A stretch of 64,000 bases of DNA from Nageia nagi (taxonomy: Eukaryota; Pinophyta): contig JBITNC010000001.1 of the NCBI GenBank assembly GCA_050084985.1, positions 20,336,001 to 20,400,000 of the forward strand, read 5' to 3'. Made by a program: the position numbers and the translations under genes. The notes under the pieces are model-generated. The model searched no databases. It was not told where the DNA came from and saw only the letters and a program-made list of their open reading frames with translations. Positions 46,797 through 59,170 of this stretch are shown here, one piece after another. Position 1 is the first letter of the stretch. Each line of letters opens with the position of its first letter.

Positions 46797-47753
46797 TTTT
46801 ACGTTTGGAGCCATTCCGGCTGCGTTGACGTACTATTGGCGCATGAAGATGCCAGAGACTGATCGCTACACGGCATTAATCGAAAGAAACCCCAATCGAG
46901 CCGCAAGGGACATGTCGAAGGTTCTTCAAGTGGAAATCGAGGAGAACAGATCAAATATTGAAGATATCGCAAATGAAGAACAGAGCTTCGGCCTCTTCTC
47001 TAAAGAATTCGCCAGACGCCATGGTCTCCATTTGGTCGGAACCACCACAACACGGTTTCTTCTCGACATTTCTTTATTTGGCCAAAACCTAGACCAGAAG
47101 GATATCTTCAGAGCCGGGGGAGCCTGGCTCTCCGAGTCCAAGAAACTGAATGCCATTGAAGAAGTTTACCAGATCGCAAAAGCGGCGTCGATCATTGGTT
47201 TATGTTTTACAATCACGGGTTACGGGTTCACGGTCGCCCTCGTCCACCATATCGGCCGACTTACCATCCAGCTGATAGGATTCCTCTTCAGGGCGGTCTT
47301 CATGTTGGCGCTCTCGATTCCTTACTACCATTGGCGAGGCAGCAAGTGCGGAGACTCTTTCTGCGGCGGAAATCACAAGGCTTTCTATCTTCTTTACCGT
47401 TTGACATTATTCTTTGCGAATTTCGGTCCAAACAGCACAAGGTTTATAACACCTGCCGAGATCTTTCCCGCGAGGCTGCGTTCGACTTGCCACGGAATAT
47501 CCTTAGCAGCGGGAAGGCTGGAGCCATAATTGGATCCATCCGTTTCCTGTATGCGGCTCAAAACATCCACATTGATCAAGTTGGTATCGGCCTAAAGAGG
47601 TCATTGATTGCTCTGGGAATAACAAATGTTTTCGGGTTCTTTTTCACATTTCTGGTACCTCAAACTAACGGCTAATCACTGGAAGAACTTTCCAGTGAGA
47701 ACGATGACGAAGAGGAAATCCAACTTGAGCAATCTAGAATCATCCTAGTGTAG
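46797..47753 (+). pseudogene. PHT1 high-affinity phosphate transporter, 3' part (broken)
   Basis: Similarity to PHT1 begins near 46797 with [20 protein letters not shown], directly next to AT-rich DNA and without a convincing splice acceptor. It covers the central loop ([38 protein letters not shown]), later helices and [17 protein letters not shown]. One base is missing near 47508 (AAG then GKAGAIIGS in the next frame), followed by FLYAAQN and FTFLVP. A TAA at 47672 stands where Lys is usual before SLEELSSENDDEEE, and the frame closes with TAG at 47751. Conserved Trp residues are changed (TTTRFLL, GYGFTV). About 70-80 residues are missing between the two PHT1 parts. The polarity and the order match a single disrupted gene. 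Confidence 0.9.
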
Positions 47754-47819
47754 AACGCCGGTATACTGTGACATAATTTCTTTTCTACAATCAAACTCTC
47801 TTCCATGAAATTAATTGAA

Positions 47820-47825
47820 AATAAA
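47820..47825 (+). terminator. Possible polyadenylation signal of the PHT1 locus
   Basis: AATAAA, about 67 bp behind the PHT1 stop. Weak evidence in AT-rich sequence. Confidence 0.35.
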
Positions 47826-48155
47826 TATGTTTGTTGCATTACAAAAAAGGTTGTTTTTTTTCAAATTAAATTTCATTTTTACAGTTCCAGCTTTTCGAGT
47901 ATTATTTTTCAAAATGTGAACTTTACAAGTAGTAAATAGCCCATGTTGGCAATGCCAAGATAAAAATCACGGAATTATTTAATTCGAAATTTTTCCAAAA
48001 TGATATTCGGAATTGAAGGTGACTAACGATATTTGACCTACTCATCGTAACCAAAATTTTAGCCTGAGGCCAAGAGGACCTGAGGAAATTCTGTTCTTCA
48101 GGTGGCATTTATACGGCTGATGTTACTTTTAACGTGACAAAGAAATGTTCAAATT

Positions 48156-48560
48156 TGTTAGATCAAGTATGGTGTTACTTCGAACTTCTACCATTGCTGC
48201 AATCATCATTGTGACCTGAGGACCTATAAATGATTTAATCGCCATCGTGATCTAAGGAGTTATCAATGATGTAGTCACTGTTCCCACAGTATGTGATGGT
48301 TCTGTACCCTAAGAGATTTAGAGGATAGCCTTGGAGGGATTCACAATAGGGTTAACTTGGTTCGGTGTCTATGTAACAGGGTAGTCAGGTACTGATGTCT
48401 TCGTCTATGTTATTCCTTCCTCTATATCTATACTATTGCTGCTGTGTACTATTTGTATATGGATTTTTCTCTTTTTAAGCAATGTTACCTCCTCTGTCTA
48501 TGTTTCTGCATGACTGCATCTATTGCATTTCTATGGTTAGGGGTAGCTGTAATTCGTTAG
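48156..48560 (+). other. Stop-rich quasi-frame of unknown family
   Basis: Reading from ATG 48168 one frame gives VLLRTSTIAAIIIVT, LEGFTIGLTWFGVYVTG and VFVYVIPSSISILLLLCTIC, interrupted only by stops at places where C-to-T or G-to-A changes could have made them. After a frame shift comes MTASIAFLWLGVAVIR. The start shares 18 bases (TTTGTTAGATCAAGTATG) with 55837, and the end shares about 30 bases with 19810. I do not recognise a family; it may be a decayed dispersed repeat with membrane-like coding. Confidence 0.3.
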
Positions 48561-50439
48561 TTCACTGTCATGTCTGATGGGTGCTGAATGGGGAATTATA
48601 AGAAGTACATGGTTCAGTGCTGTGAGAAAGATCAAGAGGAGACTTTTCAGCAAGCTCTGATATTTTGATGATGTAATGATAGGTAAGTATGTAGGGATGC
48701 ATTTTCATTGAGGCAAAATTAGAGGTACAACTTTCAATAAAAGTTTGATACCGAAGAATAATGATTTTTAACAAGGAGGATTCGTAATCAATAGGAGGAT
48801 AACATACTTAGGTATTCTTTATTGGCATTTTATTCATAAGATAATAGAGTCAACTTAAGTGAATAAATTAGGCTATTGGGTATATAGCTCCATGTATTGT
48901 TGTATGAAAGGATTGGAGATATCTATATAAGTTTTCCCTTTTATGGTGGTTAGCAACTTAATAAAGACCTTGACAACATATATAAGGAAAGAAATGTGTC
49001 AAAAAAAATATAGTTACCCATTTTAACTTTATCATTATTTAGATTGAGTTATCCCGTGTAGATGCTAATTAGGCTATACTTTGCTCCTCTTTGATTGATA
49101 TCTAAGTCAAGAGTTGCTACCATAGTTATGGATGAGGATATAATATTTTTGTAGTAAACCCTTTGATCAACTAGTCATACAACTAGTCTATGAGTTGAAT
49201 TTGGGATGAAATCAATATCTATAGATTTCTTATTGAGCTCCATCTATAGTTTTGCTAAAATGGGTGCATATGATAGCCTATTGGCCTTAATGATAGGGCT
49301 AGGATTGACTCCTTTTGTTTTTAGCCCCAAGATCTGCTTGATGGTATCTTTGTTGATGGGATAGGGTTGATCTAGCCACAACTATCCTTCATGAAAATGG
49401 TTGTAGATTAACTTGATAATTCCAAGGTTAGTAATAAATGGTATTTGAGCTAGATTCATTAGTCTCATTTACTCCAATCTTCCAAATTCTACTTTTATAA
49501 TGGTATCTAGATCCTCTTGTATTTTCATCTTAACTTTTAAGAATTTTACCTGATGGATGTATTGGATGGATTCTTTGACTCCATGAACACCCTTAGGCGC
49601 TAAAGGAAAATAGTACCCATGTAATGGTTCCTCAATGAAGGGGTTCCTAGTTCCCAATTCTATCATTACCTCCTTTACCCATATAATGGTTCCTTAAGGA
49701 AGGAAAATAGTATCTAGATCCTTTTGTATTTTCAGCTTGACTTCTAAGAATTTTACTTGATGGATGTATTGGATGGATTCTTTGAATCCATGAACACCCT
49801 CGAGCACTAAAGGAAAATAGTACCCATATAATGGTTCCTTAATGGTTCCTAGTTCTCAAATTTTTACAACCTTCAACACTAAGCTTTGGATATTTGTGAG
49901 CTACAATTTCCATCCTTGCTACTCTCTATAAAGTATTGCTCTGGAGTGGGACGAAGGTGAGAATTGATAGGATTCTACATGGGTGGATAAAATTGGATGT
50001 ACCACCAAATATGAGGCCCCCTTCCCATAGATCTAAAGCTACTGGTAACGAATCAAACTGCTTGGGCCTGTTGGCTGATACTATTGTGATTTTTGTGTGT
50101 GGTTGTTCATGTGCTGCCATCAGATCTATGGATGGAAGGTCGATCTGAGCTAGATGAAGGTGCTAAGGTATGATTGCATGGGGTCTAAGCATAATCTTTT
50201 GCATCTGCTAGGGCATGACATTCCAATGAAGCAAGGCATCCTCTTTTTGAATCTATGGACTTCACAAGCCCAAGAAAGCCAAATTTGGTATTGCATGCTT
50301 ACATACATGCACTCTTAGTTCACATGCTTACCTTTTCTTCTTTTTTCTTGAATCCATGACCTTGAGAAATAATAAAATACAAGCGTTAAAGATTTAAATA
50401 TAGGAGATTCAAATCTAGATACATAAGAAAAGATGGATT
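48561..50439. other. Unassigned stretch with a tandem duplication
   Basis: No coding signal recognised on either strand. It holds the 207-bp duplication listed at 49504, and the start of the LINE follows. Confidence 0.45.
49504..49846 (+). repeat. 207-bp tandem duplication, about 1.7 copies
   Basis: TATCTAGATCCT(C/T)TTGTATT starts at 49504 and 49711. Both copies continue through TGATGGATGTATTGGATGGA and AAAGGAAAATAGTACCCAT. Mismatches are few, so it is younger than its surroundings. Confidence 0.85.
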
Positions 50440-51380
50440 AATTTCAATCAAGATTGGATTCCTTTGAGAAGCAATTCTTGGATATCTTTATCCTACTCTT
50501 AGAACAAAAGAACACCATAATTACACAAGATGAACAAATCTCTAAGTTGGAAGAGCAAAGATAAACTATTAATGCATAAGCTAAGTGCATTTTTCAATTG
50601 GAATAATTAATAGCCAAGCTTCAATTAGAGATCCCTCCTAGGATTCAAGATGTTACTAGGTTGCACACTAAAGTTACTACAAACTGAGTGGAGTAGAATG
50701 ATCTTACTTCCAAACTCCATCTTCAACAAACTTTGATCAATCAACTATAGCCAACACATATAGAACAACCCTCTAGCCTTCAATTTGAATTCTCAAATAC
50801 TCAAGAAAAGCATGATTTTTTTTAGTTGAAGAAGAATGCCTTTAGAAAACATCTACTGAATAGGGCCAAAAAAATTTTGATCAACAATCTTAGGTCCAAG
50901 TTGTGAATGGGAAAAAGAGTCCTCCACTCATTGAACTAGTAATCAAAACCACATTTGAAAGAAAAAATATGAAATGCCAAAGCTCTCAACCTTAGGGTTC
51001 ATGGGGTCCCCAAACTAGCAGATCCACTTCAAGATGGTAACAACTTCATCCAAGAAACTCTTAGGTTAAATGACATCAAGTTAGAGAAAGCTTGGGTTGT
51101 TCCTAATTCTACATTGGTCATAAATTTCAAGAATGCTAAAGAAATACATGATAGTTTAATGAGGCCAACAAAATTATTTTATATTTCAAATAAGATCTAT
51201 CTAGATGAGGACCTTACATGGATATAACTTGATGAACTCAAGAAAGCCAAAGAGTAGGTGGTAGTACCTCATAAGGCCAACAAATGGGTAGTAATTCGTA
51301 AGTTGCATGCAATCATTAGGGACTCCCCTCCTTTGGAATGGTCGAAGCCTTTACCTACTAAATTACTCTCTTAACACCAT
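50440..51380 (+). pseudogene. Element E ORF1 remnant
   Basis: ORF1 proteins bind LINE RNA. The first part reads LEKQFLDIFILLLEQKNTII, TQDEQISKLEEQR, with a heptad-like pattern suggesting a coiled coil. A later part reads NLRVHGVPKLADPLQDGNNF, IQETLRLNDIKLEKAWVVPN, then ISNKIYLDEDLTW, HKANKWVVIRKLHAIIRDSP. The latter resembles ORF1 segments of plant LINEs with a nucleic-acid binding fold, but the family assignment is by general pattern only. Stops separate the pieces. Confidence 0.6.
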
Positions 51381-51398
51381 AAAGGAGGTTATGAGGAA

Positions 51399-54200
51399 CT
51401 GACGATAGCTAGCTGGAATTGTAATCATATGACATGGTATGCTCCTAGATCACTTGTAGAAGTAATTGATGGTATGACATCATCTTGATATGTGAGACTC
51501 ATAAGGGTCTCAAGTATGCTATACCTTTCATTATTGGATGCTTTTAGTGGTCCAGTTATTGTCAAACCACTCATCACTCAGGTGGAGTGAGAGGATTAGG
51601 AGAAGTAGTTGCTCTTATTTGAGAATCATTTTAGAGTGTTGTTACACTGATATCTTTTGATCCTCACTCTATATTTCTCTAGTTTAAGCTTCATCTTCCT
51701 CACCCATTTTGAGATGTTATCATTGCTATTTGCTACTTCCCCCCATCACATCCAATTTTATTATACATACCAATGGCGATCATTACCATGACCTTTATGA
51801 GGATATTGCTAGACACTTAGTTATAGGTGAAGTATTATTGATGGGAGACTTTAATACTTAGACTAGCTCTATGCAAATTTCTCTCCATGATATCATGAAG
51901 GATGATATTCAAACTCATGAATTAGACCTTTAGGAACTCAACTTTGTTAGGTCCTCCATTAATACACAAGTTAAGGCTTATGGGAAGCATCTTTTGGAGT
52001 TAAGAGAATCCAACAAACTCATTATTCTCAATGGATTATCTTGCTTTCCTAAATCTAGAGGATTCACTTATTTCCCCCATGGTGGTGGATCTAATACCAT
52101 GGACTATATTCTTTCCTCTATTGACCTCATTCCATCCATTTCTAAATACAAGGTTTTTGATTACCCTCACCCACTTATTGACCACTTTGTTCTCTCACTT
52201 ACATTTTCTACTATCACACCTCATATTCCACCACCTTATTCCCACACTTTCTCCCCTTGAGCTATTATAAACTTTGACTACCATTACTCCATTATATATA
52301 TATAGATCATTTACATTAGATTTTATCTAGCCTCCTTCTTTTTCCACTATTTTTGATCACTCCACTTTTATAGTCCAAGCACTCTAGATAGCTACATTGG
52401 AATCTTATGCCTATACCATACTATCCCCTCCTCATCCATGCCCCCCAAGTCATTTCCCCATGAATATCTAGTATGATGATGAATGCAAACTTGCTAATTA
52501 GATGTTGAACATACCATTCATTTCTCTCCTTATCTCGCAAAAGCTTCTCATAGAACTTATAAGATGCTTCTTGGAAAGAAAAAGTGTATGTTTCTTTCCC
52601 AATATAGACATGATCTTATCCACTCCCTCTGACATTATCCTAAATTATTTTTGCAACTTATCCTCCCTAAAGACCATGTCAACCATGAGATCTATCTTTC
52701 CACTTGGACCTCCCATGCTTCATTAGCCTATACCATCCCTCATCAGCCTCTTATCATAGTTCCTTCCCCTCCCACTTCCTACCATATTTTCACTATCAAA
52801 ATTATCAAGCAGGCTATCAAAAAACTTTGTATAGGAAAAGCAATAGATTTGAATAGGTTACAAGAAATTTTTTTGAAACATGGTATTGACTCACTTATTG
52901 GGCCTATTATGAAATTCTTTAATCTAATTATTTGCTTAGGTTTTTCTGATTCATGGACCTAGCATATCATCCATCCCATTCATAAAGTAGGGAATCCACA
53001 CGAACCTGATAACTATAGAACCATCATGATTGGGAATATATTTACCAATATTTATGCCATAACATTAGATATACTTCTATCACATAGATTAGAGGATGAA
53101 GAACATAGTGCCATGGGCTAAGCTAGTTTTTGTTAAGGCTACCAAACTATATATCATATCCTAGTTCTCAGATATATCATAGAGGAGGCACATTTTAGAT
53201 CTTTGAGAGTCTTTTGTTGCTTTATGGATTTTAGAAAAGCCTTTTATACTATACCTCATCATTTTTTGCTTGAGATAATTCAATCAATTGGTATCTATGG
53301 AGATTTTTTATAGTAATTTCTAAATTGTATGAGGCAGTGATCAAATTCTTTCACTCCTCTCAAGGTCTCTCTGATAGCATTCTCAGTACCATAAGAGTGA
53401 AATAAGATTACCCCCTTTACCCCACACTTTTTCAGATATTCATAGATGATATTGAATCTTTTCTCTAAGAACATACACATGCATATGATGGATGCTTACT
53501 TCATAATGTATTGATCTCTATCCTCATTTTTGGTGATGATGTTATTCTTTTAGCTTCGAGTGCTGAGGGACTCTAACATCAATTGGATGCATTAGCTAAT
53601 TTTTATGCTTAGATATAGTTGTTAGTTAATTTTATGAAGACCAAGGTTATGGTATTTAATACTACCAAAGATTTTGTATCTTATCTTGATTTCCATATTC
53701 AAGGACAATAACCAACTCCTATGTGTACCTTGGAGTTCTTTTCACTAGACCTACATTTCAGATGAAGATTTCCACCCAAGATTGGATTTGTAAGGGATAT
53801 GCAACACTTTCCTTACTAGAGGGGAGTTGCTTTAGAGCTCATTTCTAGGATATCCTAGTCTAGATGGAGATTTTGACACCTTGGTGAAGCCAACTATTAC
53901 CTATGAATCGAAAGCATGGGGCCTAGTCTTGGTCTGACTGAATGGGCTCATGTTGAATGAGTACAAACTTTTTCTCTTTAAATCATTATCCAGTGCAAGT
54001 GGATAGTTCCTCATTCAATCATCCTTGTAGAGTTTGGAGCTCCACCTATTCAATTGGATATTATTTCAAAGATCATCACTTATCTTCATAGTCTTCACAC
54101 TTTGGGAGACACCCCTTCTAGGTTTAGAATGTATCCTTACCTTGCTTTATGCTTTTCAATAGTCCTTTCATTGAGTCTTAGGAAGAGGTAGAGGGGTTGG
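51399..54200 (+). pseudogene. Element E ORF2: endonuclease and reverse transcriptase (degraded)
   Basis: The endonuclease starts LTIASWNCNHMTW at 51399. MGDFNT at 51841 is its GDFN box, and ILNGLSCFPKSRGFTYFPHG with TMDYILSS near 52030-52120 belongs to its C-terminal part, with DHF near 52180 for the final His motif. The reverse transcriptase includes IKQAIKKLCIGKAIDLNRLQ near 52800, GFSDSWT, IHPIHKVGNPHEPDNYRTI near 52970, CCFMDFRKAFYTIP at about 53215, PLYPTLFQIFIDDI near 53420, and FGDDVILLASSAEGL at about 53527, where FADD/YADD is expected. Beyond it HSIILVEFGAPPIQLDIISK and YLHSLHTLGD near 54010-54110 are typical C-terminal motifs. Many stops. Confidence 0.85.
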
Positions 54201-55110
54201 TATTCTAAGGTATATATACTTTTAGAAAGTATTCATATTCATATTAACATACTTTTGTCTCACTCTCTTGGAGTTCCATCACATAATAGGAAGGAAAAAA
54301 TCATTCATAAGATTTAGAAGGACATTGTTCTTTATTATACCCATTGCACTTGTATATATCCCATTACCACCCTCTTCCCCAAGGTATCTTTTTATCATGA
54401 GCACTTTTTACATATTTAGGATAGTTAGATAGTGCCTCCTCAATACCTCCAGTAGCCTTTAACACATGGTATATGAATCTCCATTAGGAAACTTTGAGTA
54501 TGCTCCCATTAGCTACGGGTTGAACAAGATCATCATATTCCAAGAGAGGAAAAAATATGTACATTTTGTTTCCTAAGGGAAGTAGAAACTCTACATCATT
54601 TTTTATTTTTCATTGCCCAATCTACTATGAGATTCAAGGTAGATTCCATTGCCTTTTATGGGTGATTCACACTCTATATCTATCTTTTTTTATTATGAGG
54701 ACAATTATTTCTTGGTGTTTTATATCATAGAAGCAACCCAATTTCATTAGAAGAAAATTTCTCATCTAGGTGTCTCACACCCTAAACAATCTCAACTTAT
54801 CAAATTGTACTTCACCAACTCTGATTTACCAAGGGATGATATAGATATTGGCCAAAAAAACAAGCACCAAATCATCTAGACATCAATAGGGCCACTAGAC
54901 AATGTACCCATGAATCTTTGAGACTCTAAATTAATGATAGATAGAGCTAGATCAATGATGTTTTCAACATTGATTTATCAACATTCAATGTTAGGATAAA
55001 TTAAGAGAGAATCTATCTTATGGATGATATTCTTTATTTTTGTACATGATTATGCACTCTTTTGTATTTATTTTTGTTTGCTCTTTGGTTGGGCACTTTT
55101 ATCCCCCCTA

Positions 55111-56400
55111 CTTGTAGTTTCCATTGTTCTATATTTTTAGCCCCTTGGGTCATATTTGGCCCACTATAGACATTAATAATATAATATTTCATTTCATTTC
55201 TTACTATGTCTCTAATTATTGGCAATTGATATTTCTAGAGCTATGCTATGGTCAAATGCTAAGATTATTTTGCAAGGTAAAGGAGATAGATGAAAACTCT
55301 AATATTTATATCAATAGTGGGTTTACAAGATTGAAAATTATTTTTGTTAGGGTATTTAATTATTTCAATATGTTAAGAATTCATAATCTTTTATTACTGT
55401 TTGGGAAGATCCTATTTATTTATTCAAAATTAATCAATGGTAATCACTATATATAGTTTTACACAGACCTATGCTATTGATTTGACTATTATCCATGCTA
55501 TAATATGTAATTTATACATTGATACCATAATTATTTCCATGTGTGTTGGGTTAAGTATCTAACATTCATTGTGTTAGTTGATTCACGTTTTAGAATTTTC
55601 ATATATTTACTATATCATGGTGCTATTTTTTTGTGATAGTTAATTTGCATACCCTTAGTTAGATGTAGACCATGTATCTATTTGTACTTCCCAATATAGA
55701 TTCCTAATCATTTCATGATGGATCTCAACTCATATGGCAATCATTGAGTAATTAGGCTATTTTTGGTGCTTAAATATGGGAATCAATATAATTTTTATCC
55801 TAAATTAGTTCTTGAGTTTTGATATGGTAGTGGAGTTTGTTAGATCAAGTATGATATTAATTTGTTCAATATTTCTAAGCCAATATTGTAGTGAAGGTTT
55901 GATTCCTATCAGTTTGTTCATTCAACTCTACATTGTTGAATACATTTGGGTTGTGGTAGATTCATTGGTGGCTATATCTCATGGGGTGAGATTTGTGAAT
56001 GCTAAAAATCTACATGTAGAAGAGGAAATACAACCCATGCTTATTTAAATTTATTAAGAGTTAGATTCTCAAAGTGGACCTTCATTAACTATGCAATTGA
56101 CACTAGAGAGGCAATGGTGGGATCTCTCTTATTTTTGCAAGAGACATTGAAGCTAGATAAAATATATGTCAACTCAATAACTGAGGATACCATAGTTGTT
56201 TTTTATCACCATTTATATAGATGAAAATATTTTTATAATGTTGTAATAAATGTAAATTTTTAAGGCTACTACTATATTGGATCCTTTCTTGAATAATCAA
56301 ACTAATTTATAGCATTGTACTTATTCTAGTTCAATAATATAATGTATTTTGTGTTAATACACTTTTTTTATTCTTTTTGTTTTTACTAATTTTCTACTTT
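55111..56400. other. Unassigned stretch
   Basis: No domain recognised. The open frames at 55124-55456 and 55812-56048 are hydrophobic and AT-rich. The second shares an 18-base word (TTTGTTAGATCAAGTATG near 55837) with 48156. Confidence 0.4.
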
Positions 56401-56559
56401 CCTTATGAGGAGTTCTATATTTGGAAGAGGTTGCTAATGCTATAAAGTGATTATTTACTAGTTCTCTCATAACTATTGGTACTTCGATAGGACTAGTTAG
56501 CAACCTTATGCTTTAGCTATTCAAGACTTTGTATACAATTTATCTTTCTAATCAATTGT

Positions 56560-57780
56560 TATCAAACTAACTCTAACTAGATGATAATGTATCTACTAAC
56601 AATTTTATTCTAAATGATTCTATTCTAATGTTACTAATAGTCCTACTTTTAACCTAATGGGTTTATTAATTTTAGCTACTTAACAAACTAATTCTATTTC
56701 ATAAAACTCTTAGTGATCAACTTAATCTAGAAGAGGTATGTATTATTCCATCTAACGTTTGTAACTAAATAGTTTCCTATCCTTTAATATCTCTAATAAT
56801 ATAGGTTTCTAACTAGTGAATTTTTAATTTCCCTGGATTGTGTTAGTAATGATTGTCATAAAGTAGAACATAATCACCAATATGAAAATGTTTAGTCTTA
56901 ATATGATGATCATGTCAAGCATTGTGATGATTCTTATCTTGAATTTGATTATACCTAGTTATATATCATTTTTTGTATAGTTTATCTAATTCAAATAGTA
57001 TTTATTTTAGTGACTTCTTATCATCTAACTAGGGTTATATGGTAATGCTCTATGATGATAGTTGGAACTCCATTGATAAGGTAGCTTGTAGTATGAAAAC
57101 TAACTAGAATGATATTTTTTTGTTGGTTCTTTTCCAAATAATTCTATAAAACTAAATAATGTTGGGAATATTATCCTCCTAGTTAAATCATGTGTTACTA
57201 ATAATCTTTGTTAGGAACCTTTATAATATTTTATTTAAAGATTCAACTACTTTTTTTGCTTACGGGTGATAATGGGATCTCCTTCCCTATTGGATAATGA
57301 ATTTTGTTAAAAGTTCTTTAATCATTAAGTTAATGAAGTGCTTATCTTGATCACTCACAATTTCCTTAGGATAACCAAACCTTGTTATGATATTCTTATA
57401 AATAAACTTTGTAGTTTTCTATGAGGTTAAATATTTAGTTATTATTGCTTCTTATTTGGTTAGGTACTCTACACTAGTTATGATTTATCTTACTCTTGTA
57501 CATAATACTAGAGGGGTAATAGGTCTTACAAAATTAATTTTTCATTTCTCCAATTATCTCATAGGTAAGAATGGATCTAAGGGAAGCACATCCCTTGTAG
57601 AGGGTTTTCTAATTCTTTGATAAATATCATAACTTTTGATGAATTTTATTATATCTTGATGTAATATTGGCCACCAAAGTATTTATTTCATTATCTATTA
57701 TTGGTTAAGTCACCATTGAAATGTCCTTCAGTGAATCCTTCATGAGCTTCTTTTAAAATATCATGTCATTCATGTTATAA
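56560..57780 (-). pseudogene. Element F integrase (degraded)
   Basis: Reading leftwards: an H2C2-like start near 57780-57700, then LPLDPFLPM and INFVRPITP near 57580-57520, YLTK, then FGYPKEIVSDQDKHFIN near 57385-57335 with the second catalytic Asp, then VVESLNKIL near 57250 with the Glu. Beyond it FYRIIWKRTNKK stands for the usual YRTTxKxxTG block. Many stops and substitutions. Confidence 0.8.
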
Positions 57781-57899
57781 GATAACCCATTTGATTACTT
57801 CATCTAATCCTATTTTATATAATTCACCAGATATAACCATATAAGGCATGATTATGATTAATAACTTCCTTTAGTCATTTTTTTATAGGCCTTTAGGGA

Positions 57900-59170
57900 A
57901 TTGATCTAAGAATAGAAAACCTATAATATCTAGTAGTTTGTCAAAGGTAGCTTCAATACATAATAGATAGGCTCCTAAAATATCATCTTATATTTTGGAT
58001 ATTTATTTAAATTTTCTAGTTTGATGATCATTTTGAATTGAAATTATTGGAAAAGGAGTATCCAATGATAGATTCTTCCTTATGTTACAAGTTTATTTAG
58101 TAAGTAATGTAAAGCTTCATGATCTATGAAAAATATAAAGGTGATTTCTAACAAGTAGTTTTTGAATTTCTTTAGAGCAAAGATCATTACCAAAGCTTCT
58201 TATTTTATCATTGTGTAGTTCTTCTTCAAGTTTTCCATCTTTCAATTGGTGAAGTACATTAGGTAATTGATGTTACCTTCACTAGGCTATACCAATATTG
58301 ATCCAATGGTGACCATACTTGTATCAATATCTACATGAAAGACTTTTTTCCAATTAGGGAAAATAAGTATGGGAGCTATTGATAATTTTTATTTCAAGAT
58401 TATAACACTTTCTTGGCATTCGAGCAACCAATAAAATAGTTGGTTTTTATTTACAAGGTCATTGATCAGAGTAGTGAGGAGTACATAATTCATGATGAAT
58501 TTACTATTGTAGTTAGTACCACTTAAAAATATTCTTAGTTTGTTAACTATTATTGGAGGAAAGTATTCAATAAGATTTCTATCTTAGATGAATCTACAAT
58601 AAGTACCTCTTTACATATAATATGATTAAACACTATGCAAGGTGGAAAACAAATACTTTTTTAGATTGAGTTCAATTTGTAAATGAAAGCATATTTGAAA
58701 TATTAATCATAATAATTGAATATGGTCTTCTAGAATGCCTTACATTATCTAATTGTCAAGATAAACTTTTAAAAATTTTATGTATGAAATCCTTGAAGGC
58801 ATTGACCATGATCATAAAGAAAATAATAGGGGCATTATCAAGTCCAAATGACATTACATTTTACATGTATTATCACCATTTAGTTGTGAACCTAGTCTTA
58901 GGGTAATCTTCTTCGATGATATTAACTTGAATCAATCCATAAAATAATATGCTTCTTACCCAATAATATTCTCTAATATCTCATTAGTAAAATGGGTAGG
59001 AAAAGGATCATCTTAATAAGATTTATTTAATAACCTAAAATTGATATAGATCTTGATGTTGCTAATATTTTTATGTTGAATAACCATAGGACTAGCCTAA
59101 TTGGTATTATCTATGATTGAAATAATTATAGCATTCAATGTTTTATCAATGCTTGCTTGGAATTCACTTT
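57900..59170 (-). pseudogene. Element F reverse transcriptase and RNase H (degraded)
   Basis: Near 59060-58880 the minus strand gives INFRLLNKS, DDPFPTHFTNEILENIIG and EAYYFMDWF. Near 58763 the catalytic box reads VYLDN, with the second Asp of YLDD changed to Asn. Then come FIMNYVLLTTLINDLVNKNQ (about 58500-58440), FYWLLECQES, APILIFPNWKKVFHVDID (about 58365-58325). The RNase H part has EALVMIFALKKFKNYLLEIT and FIFFIDHEALHYLLNKLVT (about 58200-58080). Confidence 0.85.

Larger units (their letters stand above)
50440..55110 (+). mobile_element. Element E: decayed LINE (non-LTR retrotransposon)
   Basis: In the plus strand there follow an ORF1 remnant with a coiled-coil part, an apurinic-type endonuclease, a reverse transcriptase, a C-terminal segment, and a 3' tail to about 55110 (TTGGTTGGGCACTTTTATCC). 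Both open frames contain many stops and several frame changes; several stops look like CAA, CAG or TGG turned into stops. I found neither poly-A tail nor target duplication with certainty. Confidence 0.82.

Noticed and set aside
39784-47753. PHT1 as a functional gene with one very long intron
   Set aside because: There is an in-frame TAG in the first part, a one-base deletion and a TAA in the second, 70-80 missing residues, and no convincing splice sites at 40235 or 46797.
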